Below, piece after piece: positions 34,896-43,651 of a stretch of 51,318 nt of DNA (positions are counted from its first letter, which is position 1; each line of letters begins with the position of its first letter). Position numbers and translations under genes: made by a program. The notes under the pieces are model-generated. The model made no database searches and was not told where the DNA came from. It saw only the letters and a program-made list of their open reading frames with translations. Source of the stretch: Bacteroidota bacterium (lineage in GTDB: Bacteria > Bacteroidota > Ignavibacteria > Ignavibacteriales > Ignavibacteriaceae); NCBI GenBank assembly GCA_022708025.1, contig JAKIZM010000020.1:1-51318 (forward strand). The letters run 5' to 3'.

Positions 34896-37800
34896 TTATC
34901 TCTCAGACAAAGTTATATCTACTTCCTGTTTTTCGTCGTTTCTAATAATTGTTAATTTAACCTTGTCTCCGGGTTTGTGCTGTTTTAAGTAATTAGAATA
35001 ATCAGTAAGATTCTTTACAGGCTTGTCATCAAATCCTATAATTACATCACCTTTTTGTAATCTGGCATTTGCAGCGGGAGAGTTTTCTGCGACATCAGCA
35101 ATTTTCACTCCTTCGCCTGTAAATGTAAAATCAGGCATTGCACCTGTACTTGCATTGCGTTCTCCTGTATTCTTGTTAGTTAAAGAGTTGGTGTCACTTT
35201 GTTGTCCGGTAAAAGGCATAGGTTCAGTTCTATCAGCTAAATATTCTAAAACCTCTTTGGAAATAGTAGCAGCTTTTATTAGACCATCAGGATCAATCTT
35301 ATCAGCCTTGTCTTCAGGTGAATGGTAATCAGATTTAATTCCTGTATAAAAAAGCTGAACACCGGGTATTCCTTTTTCTATAAACGCTGTCTGATCGCTG
35401 GCATCCAGATCCTGAGTTACCAATTCAGTCGGAACTCCGGTTGTAAAATTTGCACCCATAAAAATAAATTTCCACTCTCGTGCAGTATTACTATTAAGAA
35501 CCATCAATTTGTTGCCGAACAATCTTCCAACTGTATCCAGATTAAGTATGGCAAATATTTTATTAACCGGATATTTTTTATAATTATTTACAAAATATCT
35601 GCTGCCGACTAATCCGGCTTCTTCTGCAGTAAAAGCAACAAAGATTATTGTTCTGGCTGGCTTAAATGATTTGCCCAGACTTTTAGCTAACTCGAGTAAT
35701 ACTGAAACACCGCTTGCATTATCATCAGCACCATTATGGATTTTTCCTTCATTACCTTTTTTTACATCGGGCCAGCCTAAACCAAGATGATCATAATGTG
35801 CTGAGATAACAACTGCTTCTGATAGGTCAGGATTTGTGCCCGGAATTATTCCGATAATATTTTTTAAGCCGATATTCTTTTTATCAAGTACATCCTGTGT
35901 CCACGATTGAAAATAAGTAGCATCATCACTGCCGGGTAATAAACCATACTCTTCAAATTTCTTTGCTATATAATTTGCAGCAATATCCAACTCTGGTGTT
36001 CCTATCCCTCGTCCTTTTAAATCATCTGAAGCAAGAAATTTTACAATCTCCATCATTCTTTCTGCTGAAAAGACAGGTTCCAGATAAGCAAGTGCTTTTC
36101 TGGTTTCCAATTTTACTTCTGCATTACTTTCTGCTGAAGAAATATTTTTAAACAGCGGTGAGCTGACAACAGGCCAAACTCCTTTTTCGATATTTGTTGG
36201 TTCGCTGCCGTTGAAAGCAAGATAACTGTATTTAGCATAATGCGGAAGTTTGTCATTCAGTCCTTCAACTGCAGACTTGTTACCAATTGTTAATAGTGTG
36301 ATAACCTCTTTGATGTTTTTAGGATTAGAAACAGAAATGTAGAAACTATTGTCATCTGAAGAAATTTCTCTCTTCCCGAATTTTACTCCATTGCTTAGAA
36401 TATCTGAACCATATTTTTTCAGTTCAGTTTTGATGACTTGAATAAATTTATTGTTTAAACCAAGCAGCATAACTGATTCATTATCCGGAAGTTCACTGAT
36501 CTCGCTCTGGGATTTTACAGAGAATTTATTTTCATTTCCTTTAGTCCATAAGTCAACAAATTCTTTGTATTGCTGATAATCGGCATCTTTTTGATCAGGC
36601 AGAATGATTAGTGATTTTTTTGAACCAAATGCTTTCGTAAAAGTTGGCGGCGATTCTCTTGGATCTAATTTTCTCATCAGATCAAATTCCGGATCAATCA
36701 AAATCTTAAGAGGTTCTGAATCAACTGTAATATTGTATTTGGATTCCTTTTCATTCATTTCAACAGTTACAGTTTTAGTTCCATTCTTTGTAACAATAAC
36801 AACAGGAACATCTAAAAAGAAAACTTCTTCGGGTTGTATTTGTTTAAGTGTAAAGGAAACATTGTTTGATCCTCTTATTGAATTTACCTGTACATCTTCA
36901 AGAACCAATTGAGGAGCGCCGGTACGATTAACCCATTGATTAAAAAACCATTGCCAGTCTTTTCCTGTTACTTCATCAAAAGCTTTTCTGATATCATCGA
37001 AGGAAGATCTTTTAAATTTGTTGTTGCGGTTAAAAACCTGAAAGCTTTTTATAAACTGCTCATCACCAACTTTTCTACGAAGCATGTGAAAAGTCATTGA
37101 AGTCTTTCCATAACCAATTGCTTCGCTTGGCGGATCAAAACGTGATGAAAATTTTGAAAGCGGGAAATCATTTTCAGGAGTAACATAATCAGTAAATTTC
37201 TGCAGGGTTTCACTGCGATATTCTACTGCCTGTCCGCGTTGTTCCTTTATAAGATGATCAGCCATATATGCAGTAATACCTTCACACCAGTTTCCGGATT
37301 TGAAATCTACATAAACTGAATTGCCCCAATAATTATGAAGCAGTTCATGTGGGTAAGATGAGTGAAGGATGAAAGGCAAACGAATGATCTTTTCACCCAG
37401 AAGTGTAAATGAAGGCATTCCGTAACCGGTTTCCCAGAAATTTTCAACGAGAGCAAATTTTGTATAAGGGAACGGACCAACCAGTTTTCGGTACATTTCC
37501 ATGTATTGGGCAGTTGCTTCAAGATATTTATTTGCTAACGCTTCATCCGGAGTTCGTAAAAAAGCATAAGCAGTTACACTTCCCATCGGGTAATTATATT
37601 CGGTAAATGGTGCAGCAATTAAAAATATTTCTTCCTGAGGAGTTGGTGATTCCCAAGTATCAATGTGTTGCCCGTTTTTCTTTTCATCTGAAGTTCTTGT
37701 ACCAACCGATACCGTTTTCCAATTTTCTGGAAGAGTAGTAGTCAGATTAAAAGAAACTAATTCATCGCCAAAATATGGAACCCAATAAGTTGAACCAGCA

Positions 37801-38252
37801 AGATAAACTCCTGCTTCCCAAATTATTCCTGGTGATTCACTGAATCCTCTTGCATAATTTTCTTTACTTTGTTTAATCGGTGATTCAATCTTGCCGTTAT
37901 ATTTAAGAATTAATTTCAAATCTCCCGAAGCATTAGGAGAAAGTTTAATTTTATAAACATTTAATTTGAGATCACTTTTTGTTCCTGCGTCATCTAAGTC
38001 CATACCGATATCTTCAGCATCAACCTGCATATCAAATTTTGTTATCATTTCTGATGGTTCAACTGTTAAAGCACTATTAAGCTTAAACTGAAGTCCTTCT
38101 TTGACTAATGATTTATCGATTGTTATTTCATCAGTGACATCCAAAAATGAAAAATCAGGTTTAATTACTACATTTAATTCATGATGAATTTGCGGACTTT
38201 GAGCGTTTATTGTAACTGCCAAAAATAGAAATGCAAATATTTTTTTAATCAT
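34896..38252 (-). CDS. Fused M1-type and M28-type zinc peptidase with C-terminal PDZ domain
   Basis: This 1118-residue protein is read from ATG 38252, which has GGAG five bases upstream and gives the signal peptide MIKKIFAFLFLAVTINAQ. The N-terminal M1 domain has H302-E-L-L-H306 and E324 in GNWCEGI, one residue closer than the usual 18-residue spacing. The GAMEN exopeptidase motif is replaced by ENFWETGYGMPSF. Next is a full M28 domain: H819 in SAHYDHLG, D843 in GADDNASG, the glutamate pair in TAEEAGLVGS, and HSPEDKAD. A PDZ domain closes the protein (about 1035-1118; VIIGFDDKPV). It is exported, probably to the periplasm, and degrades peptides. It is the last gene of the nine-gene envelope run. 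Confidence 0.9.
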   Translation of the reverse strand: MIKKIFAFLFLAVTINAQSPQIHHELNVVIKPDFSFLDVTDEITIDKSLVKEGLQFKLNSALTVEPSEMITKFDMQVDAEDIGMDLDDAGTKSDLKLNVYKIKLSPNASGDLKLILKYNGKIESPIKQSKENYARGFSESPGIIWEAGVYLAGSTYWVPYFGDELVSFNLTTTLPENWKTVSVGTRTSDEKKNGQHIDTWESPTPQEEIFLIAAPFTEYNYPMGSVTAYAFLRTPDEALANKYLEATAQYMEMYRKLVGPFPYTKFALVENFWETGYGMPSFTLLGEKIIRLPFILHSSYPHELLHNYWGNSVYVDFKSGNWCEGITAYMADHLIKEQRGQAVEYRSETLQKFTDYVTPENDFPLSKFSSRFDPPSEAIGYGKTSMTFHMLRRKVGDEQFIKSFQVFNRNNKFKRSSFDDIRKAFDEVTGKDWQWFFNQWVNRTGAPQLVLEDVQVNSIRGSNNVSFTLKQIQPEEVFFLDVPVVIVTKNGTKTVTVEMNEKESKYNITVDSEPLKILIDPEFDLMRKLDPRESPPTFTKAFGSKKSLIILPDQKDADYQQYKEFVDLWTKGNENKFSVKSQSEISELPDNESVMLLGLNNKFIQVIKTELKKYGSDILSNGVKFGKREISSDDNSFYISVSNPKNIKEVITLLTIGNKSAVEGLNDKLPHYAKYSYLAFNGSEPTNIEKGVWPVVSSPLFKNISSAESNAEVKLETRKALAYLEPVFSAERMMEIVKFLASDDLKGRGIGTPELDIAANYIAKKFEEYGLLPGSDDATYFQSWTQDVLDKKNIGLKNIIGIIPGTNPDLSEAVVISAHYDHLGLGWPDVKKGNEGKIHNGADDNASGVSVLLELAKSLGKSFKPARTIIFVAFTAEEAGLVGSRYFVNNYKKYPVNKIFAILNLDTVGRLFGNKLMVLNSNTAREWKFIFMGANFTTGVPTELVTQDLDASDQTAFIEKGIPGVQLFYTGIKSDYHSPEDKADKIDPDGLIKAATISKEVLEYLADRTEPMPFTGQQSDTNSLTNKNTGERNASTGAMPDFTFTGEGVKIADVAENSPAANARLQKGDVIIGFDDKPVKNLTDYSNYLKQHKPGDKVKLTIIRNDEKQEVDITLSER

Positions 38253-38257
38253 AGCTA

Positions 38258-38261
38258 CTCC
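38258..38261 (-). promoter_or_regulatory. Ribosome site GGAG that fixes the M1-M28-PDZ start
   Basis: GGAG lies five bases before ATG 38252. The upstream in-frame ATG at 38270 has no such site and would prepend MLNGVA to a normal signal peptide. Confidence 0.75.
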
Positions 38262-38310
38262 ATTTAACATCTATGATAAGAAATAATATACCATAGAATA
38301 AAAATTGTAA

Positions 38311-39651
38311 TTACTCATCATCTTTAACAGGTTTGATGATGAATGACAAATCAACTTTCTCGTCTCCTCTGAGAAGAGAGAATGATAATTGTTCATCCCA
38401 GTTTTTGAATTGTAAATATTTTTTTAATTGTGTTGTATTTTCAAAAGTCTTTCCATCAATAGAAAGAATTATATCATTTTTCTTTAATCCATTTTCAAAC
38501 ACTATTGTTCCGGGCATTACTCTTTCGACTAAATATCCGCCGTTCTGTGGTTCGTCTTTTACACTTAATCCAAATGCCGGATATAACTCTTCTTTAACTT
38601 CTTTAACTCCCCAGATATAATCGGCATAACTTTTAACAACGATTTTATAAGGAGTATCATCGGTCATCATAAGCATATGAGGATTAGGAGATTTTTCTTT
38701 TTCCTGCATTCCTTCTTTATGCGGCATATCAGTTTTATTTTCCTCAGCTTTTTCTTTCTTTATTTCTTTTCTTATCTCCATCATGCCTTTTTCTTTTGTT
38801 TTTATCGGCACATCAACCGGAACAACAGATGCGAATGAAAAGCTGCTTCTTTTTTGAATAATTTTTCCAATACCGTTATTGTAAATTACATGACCGCTTC
38901 CAGCTAATAAAACAACTGTAGCTTCTGGGTGTTTCTGAGCAGTTCTTATTGCACTTTCGCCCATTGCTGCATCCCATAGACTTTGAGCAGGATACATATT
39001 ATTAAACTGATCGGGCATAGTTGCATCCATTCCCTGCATCATTACCTTTATTAAAAATTTATGTTCGATATCAGTGGTATCAATTTGAGGGATATTTTTA
39101 AGATCTTCTTCAGTTAAACTTGCAACTCCGCTTCTACCGATTTTTGAAGTGTACTTTTTATCAATATTAGCTCCATACATTGGAATATGTTTTTCTCTTG
39201 CATAATCAAAAATGGCTTTATAATAACGATAGTTATGACCCCATGTGGTAAGGTAATCTGTTTGTTCCATAAATGTATTTGGATCGGTTTTACCGCTTAC
39301 CCAATTTGCAAGCGCTTCATCCTGCTTTGGATTATACATTTCAAGTGCAAGAACTACAGGCTTACCTGCCTCATATAATCCTTTGATTACATTCAATTCA
39401 ACATCGTGATAAAGCTGATTTGTATGTGATTCGCCAATCAGAACAATACGATAATTTTTAAGCTCAGAAATCATATCATCATAAGTAATCTCTTTTCCGG
39501 CTTTGGTATCAAATATTTTATCCAGTTTAACCATACAGAAATCATATTTACGATTAATATCGCCAATTGGTATTCTTTCAGAATCGAAATCCTGAGCGAT
39601 AGCCGAACTGATTAAAAGAGATAAGAAAATAATTGTTGTCAAAGCTTTCAT
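38311..39651 (-). CDS. ChaN-family (haem/iron-associated) protein with C-terminal PDZ domain
   Basis: This 446-residue protein is read from ATG 39651, with AAGGAG six bases upstream and the signal peptide MKALTTIIFLSLLISSAIAQ. Residues about 55-280 are the ChaN/DUF399 domain: IVLIGESHTNQLYHD (H76), LALEMYNPKQD, WGHNYRYYKAIFDYA and LLAGSGHVIYNNGI. A Lys/Glu-rich linker follows. A PDZ domain (about 350-446; GYLVERVMPGTIVFENGLKKNDIIL) ends it. ChaN of Campylobacter is an iron-regulated haem-binding lipoprotein; haem binding here is inference from family. There is no lipobox. It sits inside the nine-gene minus-strand run, upstream of the M1-M28-PDZ gene, which also ends in PDZ. Confidence 0.85.
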   Translation of the reverse strand: MKALTTIIFLSLLISSAIAQDFDSERIPIGDINRKYDFCMVKLDKIFDTKAGKEITYDDMISELKNYRIVLIGESHTNQLYHDVELNVIKGLYEAGKPVVLALEMYNPKQDEALANWVSGKTDPNTFMEQTDYLTTWGHNYRYYKAIFDYAREKHIPMYGANIDKKYTSKIGRSGVASLTEEDLKNIPQIDTTDIEHKFLIKVMMQGMDATMPDQFNNMYPAQSLWDAAMGESAIRTAQKHPEATVVLLAGSGHVIYNNGIGKIIQKRSSFSFASVVPVDVPIKTKEKGMMEIRKEIKKEKAEENKTDMPHKEGMQEKEKSPNPHMLMMTDDTPYKIVVKSYADYIWGVKEVKEELYPAFGLSVKDEPQNGGYLVERVMPGTIVFENGLKKNDIILSIDGKTFENTTQLKKYLQFKNWDEQLSFSLLRGDEKVDLSFIIKPVKDDE

Positions 39652-39657
39652 ACCATT

Positions 39658-39663
39658 CTCCTT
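39658..39663 (-). promoter_or_regulatory. Shine-Dalgarno AAGGAG that fixes the ChaN-PDZ start
   Basis: AAGGAG is six bases upstream of ATG 39651. The longer reading from 39693 would overlap the upstream gene and place 14 polar residues before the signal peptide. Confidence 0.8.
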
Positions 39664-39682
39664 AGTAGTAAAATAATTTTTT

Positions 39683-40684
39683 CTAATTATCAAGTTTCAA
39701 TACTTTAATCTGATGATTATCTAAATCAGCAATCCATAAATACCCTGCATAAACCAAAACGGCTGCAGGTCTGTTTAATTCATTTATATCAGAACCAGCT
39801 TTACCTGTGCCGGCAATAGATGTAACTCTACCTTGAGCATCAACTTTCAGAATTCTGTGTGTTCCCATATCAGCAATGTAGATGTTGCCGTTGTTATCAA
39901 TAGCGATTCCGTGAGGCGTATTCAAAGTATCGTTTAATGATATAGTAGTTACACTTTTATTTGGTATCACTTTCCGGATTAAGTTGCTGCCTGCATCAGC
40001 AACAAAGATATTCTCTCCGTCAGATACAATATCTATTGCATATACAAACGAAGCTTCATCAAACCTGCCATCATCATTACCTGATTTTCCGCTTCCGGCA
40101 ACTGTAGATACAATACCATCTTCTATCTGGCGCACCCGTGAGTTACCAATATCAACAACATAAACTCCGCCATCTTTTCTTAATATCACTGCGTGCGGCG
40201 AATTAAACAATGCAGAATCAGATTTACCATCTTTAAATCCTTTTTCGTTCGGTATTCCGGCCAAAGTACTGACAATAAATTCACCGTTTTTATTTTTTGT
40301 AATAGTTCTGATAATATTAGCTCCTGCTTCAGCAACATAAATAATATCATTAACGCTGTCGTATGCAACACCGTGTGGTGAATTAAATTCAGCTTCAGAA
40401 GACAAGCCATCCTTAAAACCCTTTTTATCCGGACCTCCGGCAATTGTTGTAACTTCACCATCAAGGGTAACAATCCGAACAGCATGGTTGTTTATATCAG
40501 CAAAAATTATTGAATTATTTTTATATGGTGCTAAACGGATTGGTTTGTTTAATTCGGCATTTTTGCCGTCCTTAAAACCTGCTTTTCTGTTGCCTGCTAT
40601 AACTTTTAATGGATTATTCTGACCATCTATGCAGGTAGTAAAAAATGATAAAGATATTATTATATAAAGAAATAATTTTTTCAT
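39683..40684 (-). CDS. Exported NHL-repeat beta-propeller protein
   Basis: This 333-residue protein has a signal peptide (MKKLFLYIIISLSFFTT, then CIDGQ; the cysteine could be a weak lipobox). Six NHL blades are visible, each with an (I/V)(Y/F)(V/I)AD-type strand and an R(V/I)(R/I)K/TI ending: SIIFADINNHAVRIV, IIYVAEAGANIIRTI, VYVVDIGNSRVRQI, IFVADAGSNLIRKV, IYIADMGTHRILKV and LWIADLDNHQIKVL. Alternating GFKDG motifs mark the turns. Six-bladed NHL propellers bind ligands or act as scaffolds; no catalytic function is evident. It lies in the envelope run, 31 bases before the ChaN-PDZ start. Confidence 0.88.
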   Translation of the reverse strand: MKKLFLYIIISLSFFTTCIDGQNNPLKVIAGNRKAGFKDGKNAELNKPIRLAPYKNNSIIFADINNHAVRIVTLDGEVTTIAGGPDKKGFKDGLSSEAEFNSPHGVAYDSVNDIIYVAEAGANIIRTITKNKNGEFIVSTLAGIPNEKGFKDGKSDSALFNSPHAVILRKDGGVYVVDIGNSRVRQIEDGIVSTVAGSGKSGNDDGRFDEASFVYAIDIVSDGENIFVADAGSNLIRKVIPNKSVTTISLNDTLNTPHGIAIDNNGNIYIADMGTHRILKVDAQGRVTSIAGTGKAGSDINELNRPAAVLVYAGYLWIADLDNHQIKVLKLDN

Positions 40685-40768
40685 AATGTCGAAAAAGATT
40701 AGAAATAAATTCTATTGTTATTGAAATAAGTTGTTTAATTACATTTAAAATTCATTGTGAAGATATTT

Positions 40769-41152
40769 TTAGTGTCTGAAAATTGAAACAGCAGCGCCGG
40801 TAAAAAAAGCTATCAGCCATCCTATATATGCTATTCTCATATAATTGTAAAAGCCTTTAGTAATAGAAACCTCACTTCCGGATTTCATTCTGAATCTGAT
40901 CAGAAGAACAAATACTATAATCATCAATAGTAAACCGGTGTAGCCTATAATACCATGAAGTGTAAAATATGTTTGTGTTGCACCGATCATCATAAAAGAT
41001 GTTGCAATGATATCTGATATAATTGCGATAGTAATGAATGTAATTACTCTGTTTGAAGCCCGTTTTTCTTTCCTTTCGAAGAACATAAAAAGAGTGTAAA
41101 AGATAAGTGCGAGATGCACAAACAATATTCCGATTTTAATAATGTCAGCCAT
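40769..41152 (-). CDS. Four-helix membrane protein resembling the HsmA/TIGR03987 family
   Basis: This 127-residue protein has four hydrophobic segments: about 4-24 (IIKIGILFVHLALIFYTLF), 38-58, 66-88 (TLHGIIGYTGLLLMIIVFVL) and 102-122. The spacing and the motifs LALIFYTLF, ISDIIATSFM, LHGIIGY and GWLIAFFTG resemble the TIGR03987/HsmA family as I remember it. Histidines H13 and H67 in helices are potential ligands. ATG 41152 was preferred to an in-frame TTG at 41167, which has no better ribosome site. It is part of the envelope run. The family has no firm function, so none is given. Confidence 0.65.
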   Translation of the reverse strand: MADIIKIGILFVHLALIFYTLFMFFERKEKRASNRVITFITIAIISDIIATSFMMIGATQTYFTLHGIIGYTGLLLMIIVFVLLIRFRMKSGSEVSITKGFYNYMRIAYIGWLIAFFTGAAVSIFRH

Positions 41153-41210
41153 ATAATTTTCTTTCAAGTAGTAGTGAAAATAATTATTAATTTTACTTTG
41201 AATTCCGATT

Positions 41211-42563
41211 TTAAATATAATTAAAAATACTAATTACTACAGGTTCTGAAATGTCTAAAGGGTCACAATAACAGATATGAAAAAGCAATTTAAAGTCTTT
41301 TTTTGACGGATAATGAATCAGTTCAAAAAGGAAATCGTTAAAGATTTTGAAACCAATCTGGTATGAAATATAATTTTCGTGATTATCAACGAGTTTGAAA
41401 GTTTTAAGATCAAATAACGGATTTGTTTCTTCAGTATAAAATAAGCCCAAAACAGGATCTGAAAAGATTAGAAAATCAATACCGGAAAACAGCTTATAAA
41501 ACTGAAATGCTGTAAATCCAATATTGTTTGCGGCATCGTTTATTTTTTGATTAAGATGAACATAAAACAAAGAATAGTCAAAGCTTTCATAATCTTCCGA
41601 AATTGCCAGCAGCTTTCTTTGTCTTAACTGGCTGTTCACTCTTAAAGTAACACTGCTTACAAACATTCCGGTAACCATTCCTAAAGCAGCCGGTTGAACA
41701 AATAGATTTCGGTTACCAAAGAAAATTCCACCGAGTTGAAAATCATAATCAGATTTATGCTTCCATACAAAAAATCCTGATGGTAAATAGTCATATCTGA
41801 ATGGAGTCCATCTGCCGATTGCAAACGTGCTTATGTTTTCAGATTCATCTGTGCTTTTAATATAACCGCCAAAGGCATAAAGATTAAAAGGACCTGATAA
41901 AAATGTTCCTGCGCCAAAGCGGTTATTAGTTTTGTGTTCAATTTGTCCGCTTCCTATAACAGCCATTGGAGTTAGAAAACCAAAATTATATTTCGCGGAA
42001 AAGTAATAAGATTTCAAATCAGAGTTTATGTAAGGATTTGCTCCGTGACCTAATTGATAACCGTTGTAGTATTCAAATCCGATTCGTAACCAAAGCCCCT
42101 GTACAGGGCGATATGTAAATCTTGAAAACAGAATTGTGTTATAAAAAGAGGTGTCAATAATTTTATCAACTGTTCCGCCTGCTTCTAATTGATATCTGTC
42201 ATCATCGTTAAACGGAAAAATGGCTGCGCCTCCGGAGATCTGCCTTACACGATATTGGCTTGTGTTATCTAATCCATTGTTTATAAGTGAAAGGAACAGA
42301 ACTTTATCTCTTTGATTTTTTCTGTAAAAATTGAATGCAGAAACATTTTGTTTTTTAGAATTCATAAAAGAAAGCTGGAACTTCAATTGATCCGGCGCAG
42401 GCGGACCAAATACTGAATACCTCAAATCAGAATTATGATGCGATAAACCAGAGTGATGTGACAATGTATCGGCAGTTTTATTTTCTTCATTTTGGGCAAA
42501 TGAGATAAATTCAATACTGCCCAAAATAAAGAAAACGGTTACGATAAAAATTTTTAAGTTCAA
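41211..42563 (-). CDS. Exported protein of unknown function, probable outer-membrane barrel, His-rich N-terminus
   Basis: This 450-residue protein has a signal peptide (MNLKIFIVTVFFILGSIEFI, cleavage near FAQ24). The mature N-terminus carries HHSGLSHH (36-43), two His pairs that could bind metal. The rest shows alternating aromatic and hydrophobic strands (LWLRIGFEYYNGY, FNLYAFGGYI, VSSVTLRVNSQLRQR, FLFELIHYPS) typical of an outer-membrane beta-barrel. No named family is recognised. It lies 34 bases after the PD40 lipoprotein gene and 58 bases before the HsmA-like gene, within the envelope run. A metal-handling role is a guess. Confidence 0.7.
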   Translation of the reverse strand: MNLKIFIVTVFFILGSIEFISFAQNEENKTADTLSHHSGLSHHNSDLRYSVFGPPAPDQLKFQLSFMNSKKQNVSAFNFYRKNQRDKVLFLSLINNGLDNTSQYRVRQISGGAAIFPFNDDDRYQLEAGGTVDKIIDTSFYNTILFSRFTYRPVQGLWLRIGFEYYNGYQLGHGANPYINSDLKSYYFSAKYNFGFLTPMAVIGSGQIEHKTNNRFGAGTFLSGPFNLYAFGGYIKSTDESENISTFAIGRWTPFRYDYLPSGFFVWKHKSDYDFQLGGIFFGNRNLFVQPAALGMVTGMFVSSVTLRVNSQLRQRKLLAISEDYESFDYSLFYVHLNQKINDAANNIGFTAFQFYKLFSGIDFLIFSDPVLGLFYTEETNPLFDLKTFKLVDNHENYISYQIGFKIFNDFLFELIHYPSKKDFKLLFHICYCDPLDISEPVVISIFNYI

Positions 42564-42597
42564 TCAGTTCCAATAAATTTTTGTTTCTTAAAAATAT

Positions 42598-43617
42598 TTA
42601 TTTGGGTCCGAGATTAAGAGATGAAATATCCATCAAATAAGGTGAAAGAGTTCTTACTCCCGGTTCTTCATCTCTGTTTGATGAAAATGCAAGATATTTT
42701 CCATCCGGAGAGATTACCGGAAAGCCATCAAACGCATCATTAAAAGTAAGTCGGGTTTGCTCTCCCGTACTTATACTCATTAAATAAATTTCAAAATTAA
42801 ACGGTTGAAGAACCCGGACATAAACAAAATGATCTCCATCCGGTGCCGGAAACGGAGCCCAATTTGTTCCTTCATCAAATGTAATTTGTTTCAGATTGGT
42901 TCCGTCATCTTTAATTGTAAATATTGTCATTGGTATTCCGCGCTTACCGTCATCTTCGCGCAGCCAAGCTCTGTAAAGAATAGTTTCGCTATCGTTTAAA
43001 TAAAAAGCGCCGCCTTCCTGCCAATCATCAGTAAAAGTAATTTGATGTTCATTGGTTCCGTCAGAATTTATCATCCATAAATCACATTTACCATCAATTT
43101 GTCTGGTAAATAAAATTTTCTTTCCGTCAGGTGAAACTGATACTTCAGCATCGTAATATTTATTATTTGTTAACCTTACAACATTACCTCCGTCAAGATC
43201 GCTTGTATATAATTCGGCTCCGGTAGGATAATCTTTTGCATTAGACCAATTGCCTTTCGGCAGATCGAGATTATCTCTTGTTGATGTCCAGATCAGTTTA
43301 TCACCGCTTGGAAAATAAAATGAACAAGCATCTTCACCAATTGCGTTTATTCTTTTTATATCGGTTCCGTCTATCTTTAATGTATAAACCTGATGAGAAG
43401 AATCGCCTTCAAATTTTGCATTTCCAATCATACTTTTTCCATCCGGTGAAAAGTAGAACTCAGCACCATTACTGACATTTGGAATTTTCCAGACTTTAAA
43501 TTCCTGCTCTACAACTTTCTTTTCTCCACTCTGACAACTTGTTAGGTAAATGAAACTAAAAACTGCGCATAGAATTAAGAGTGTTGTTTTAAAAGTTTTG
43601 CTGATATAATTAATCAT
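42598..43617 (-). CDS. TolB-like PD40-repeat propeller lipoprotein
   Basis: This 339-residue protein has a lipoprotein signal with the lipobox LTSC (cysteine near residue 28). The mature part is a six-bladed TolB/WD40-like propeller with PD40 repeats: FSPDGKSMIGNA, FPSGDKLIWTST, VSPDGKKILFTRQ, PDGDHFVYVRV and ISPDGKYLAFSSNRDE. Such propellers bind protein partners in the periplasm or outer membrane; a role as partner of the co-transcribed barrel proteins is inference. It is 34 bases after the PorV/PorQ-like gene. Confidence 0.88.
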   Translation of the reverse strand: MINYISKTFKTTLLILCAVFSFIYLTSCQSGEKKVVEQEFKVWKIPNVSNGAEFYFSPDGKSMIGNAKFEGDSSHQVYTLKIDGTDIKRINAIGEDACSFYFPSGDKLIWTSTRDNLDLPKGNWSNAKDYPTGAELYTSDLDGGNVVRLTNNKYYDAEVSVSPDGKKILFTRQIDGKCDLWMINSDGTNEHQITFTDDWQEGGAFYLNDSETILYRAWLREDDGKRGIPMTIFTIKDDGTNLKQITFDEGTNWAPFPAPDGDHFVYVRVLQPFNFEIYLMSISTGEQTRLTFNDAFDGFPVISPDGKYLAFSSNRDEEPGVRTLSPYLMDISSLNLGPK

Positions 43618-43651
43618 TTAATACTGCTCCTGTTATTACTTTATAAAAAAA

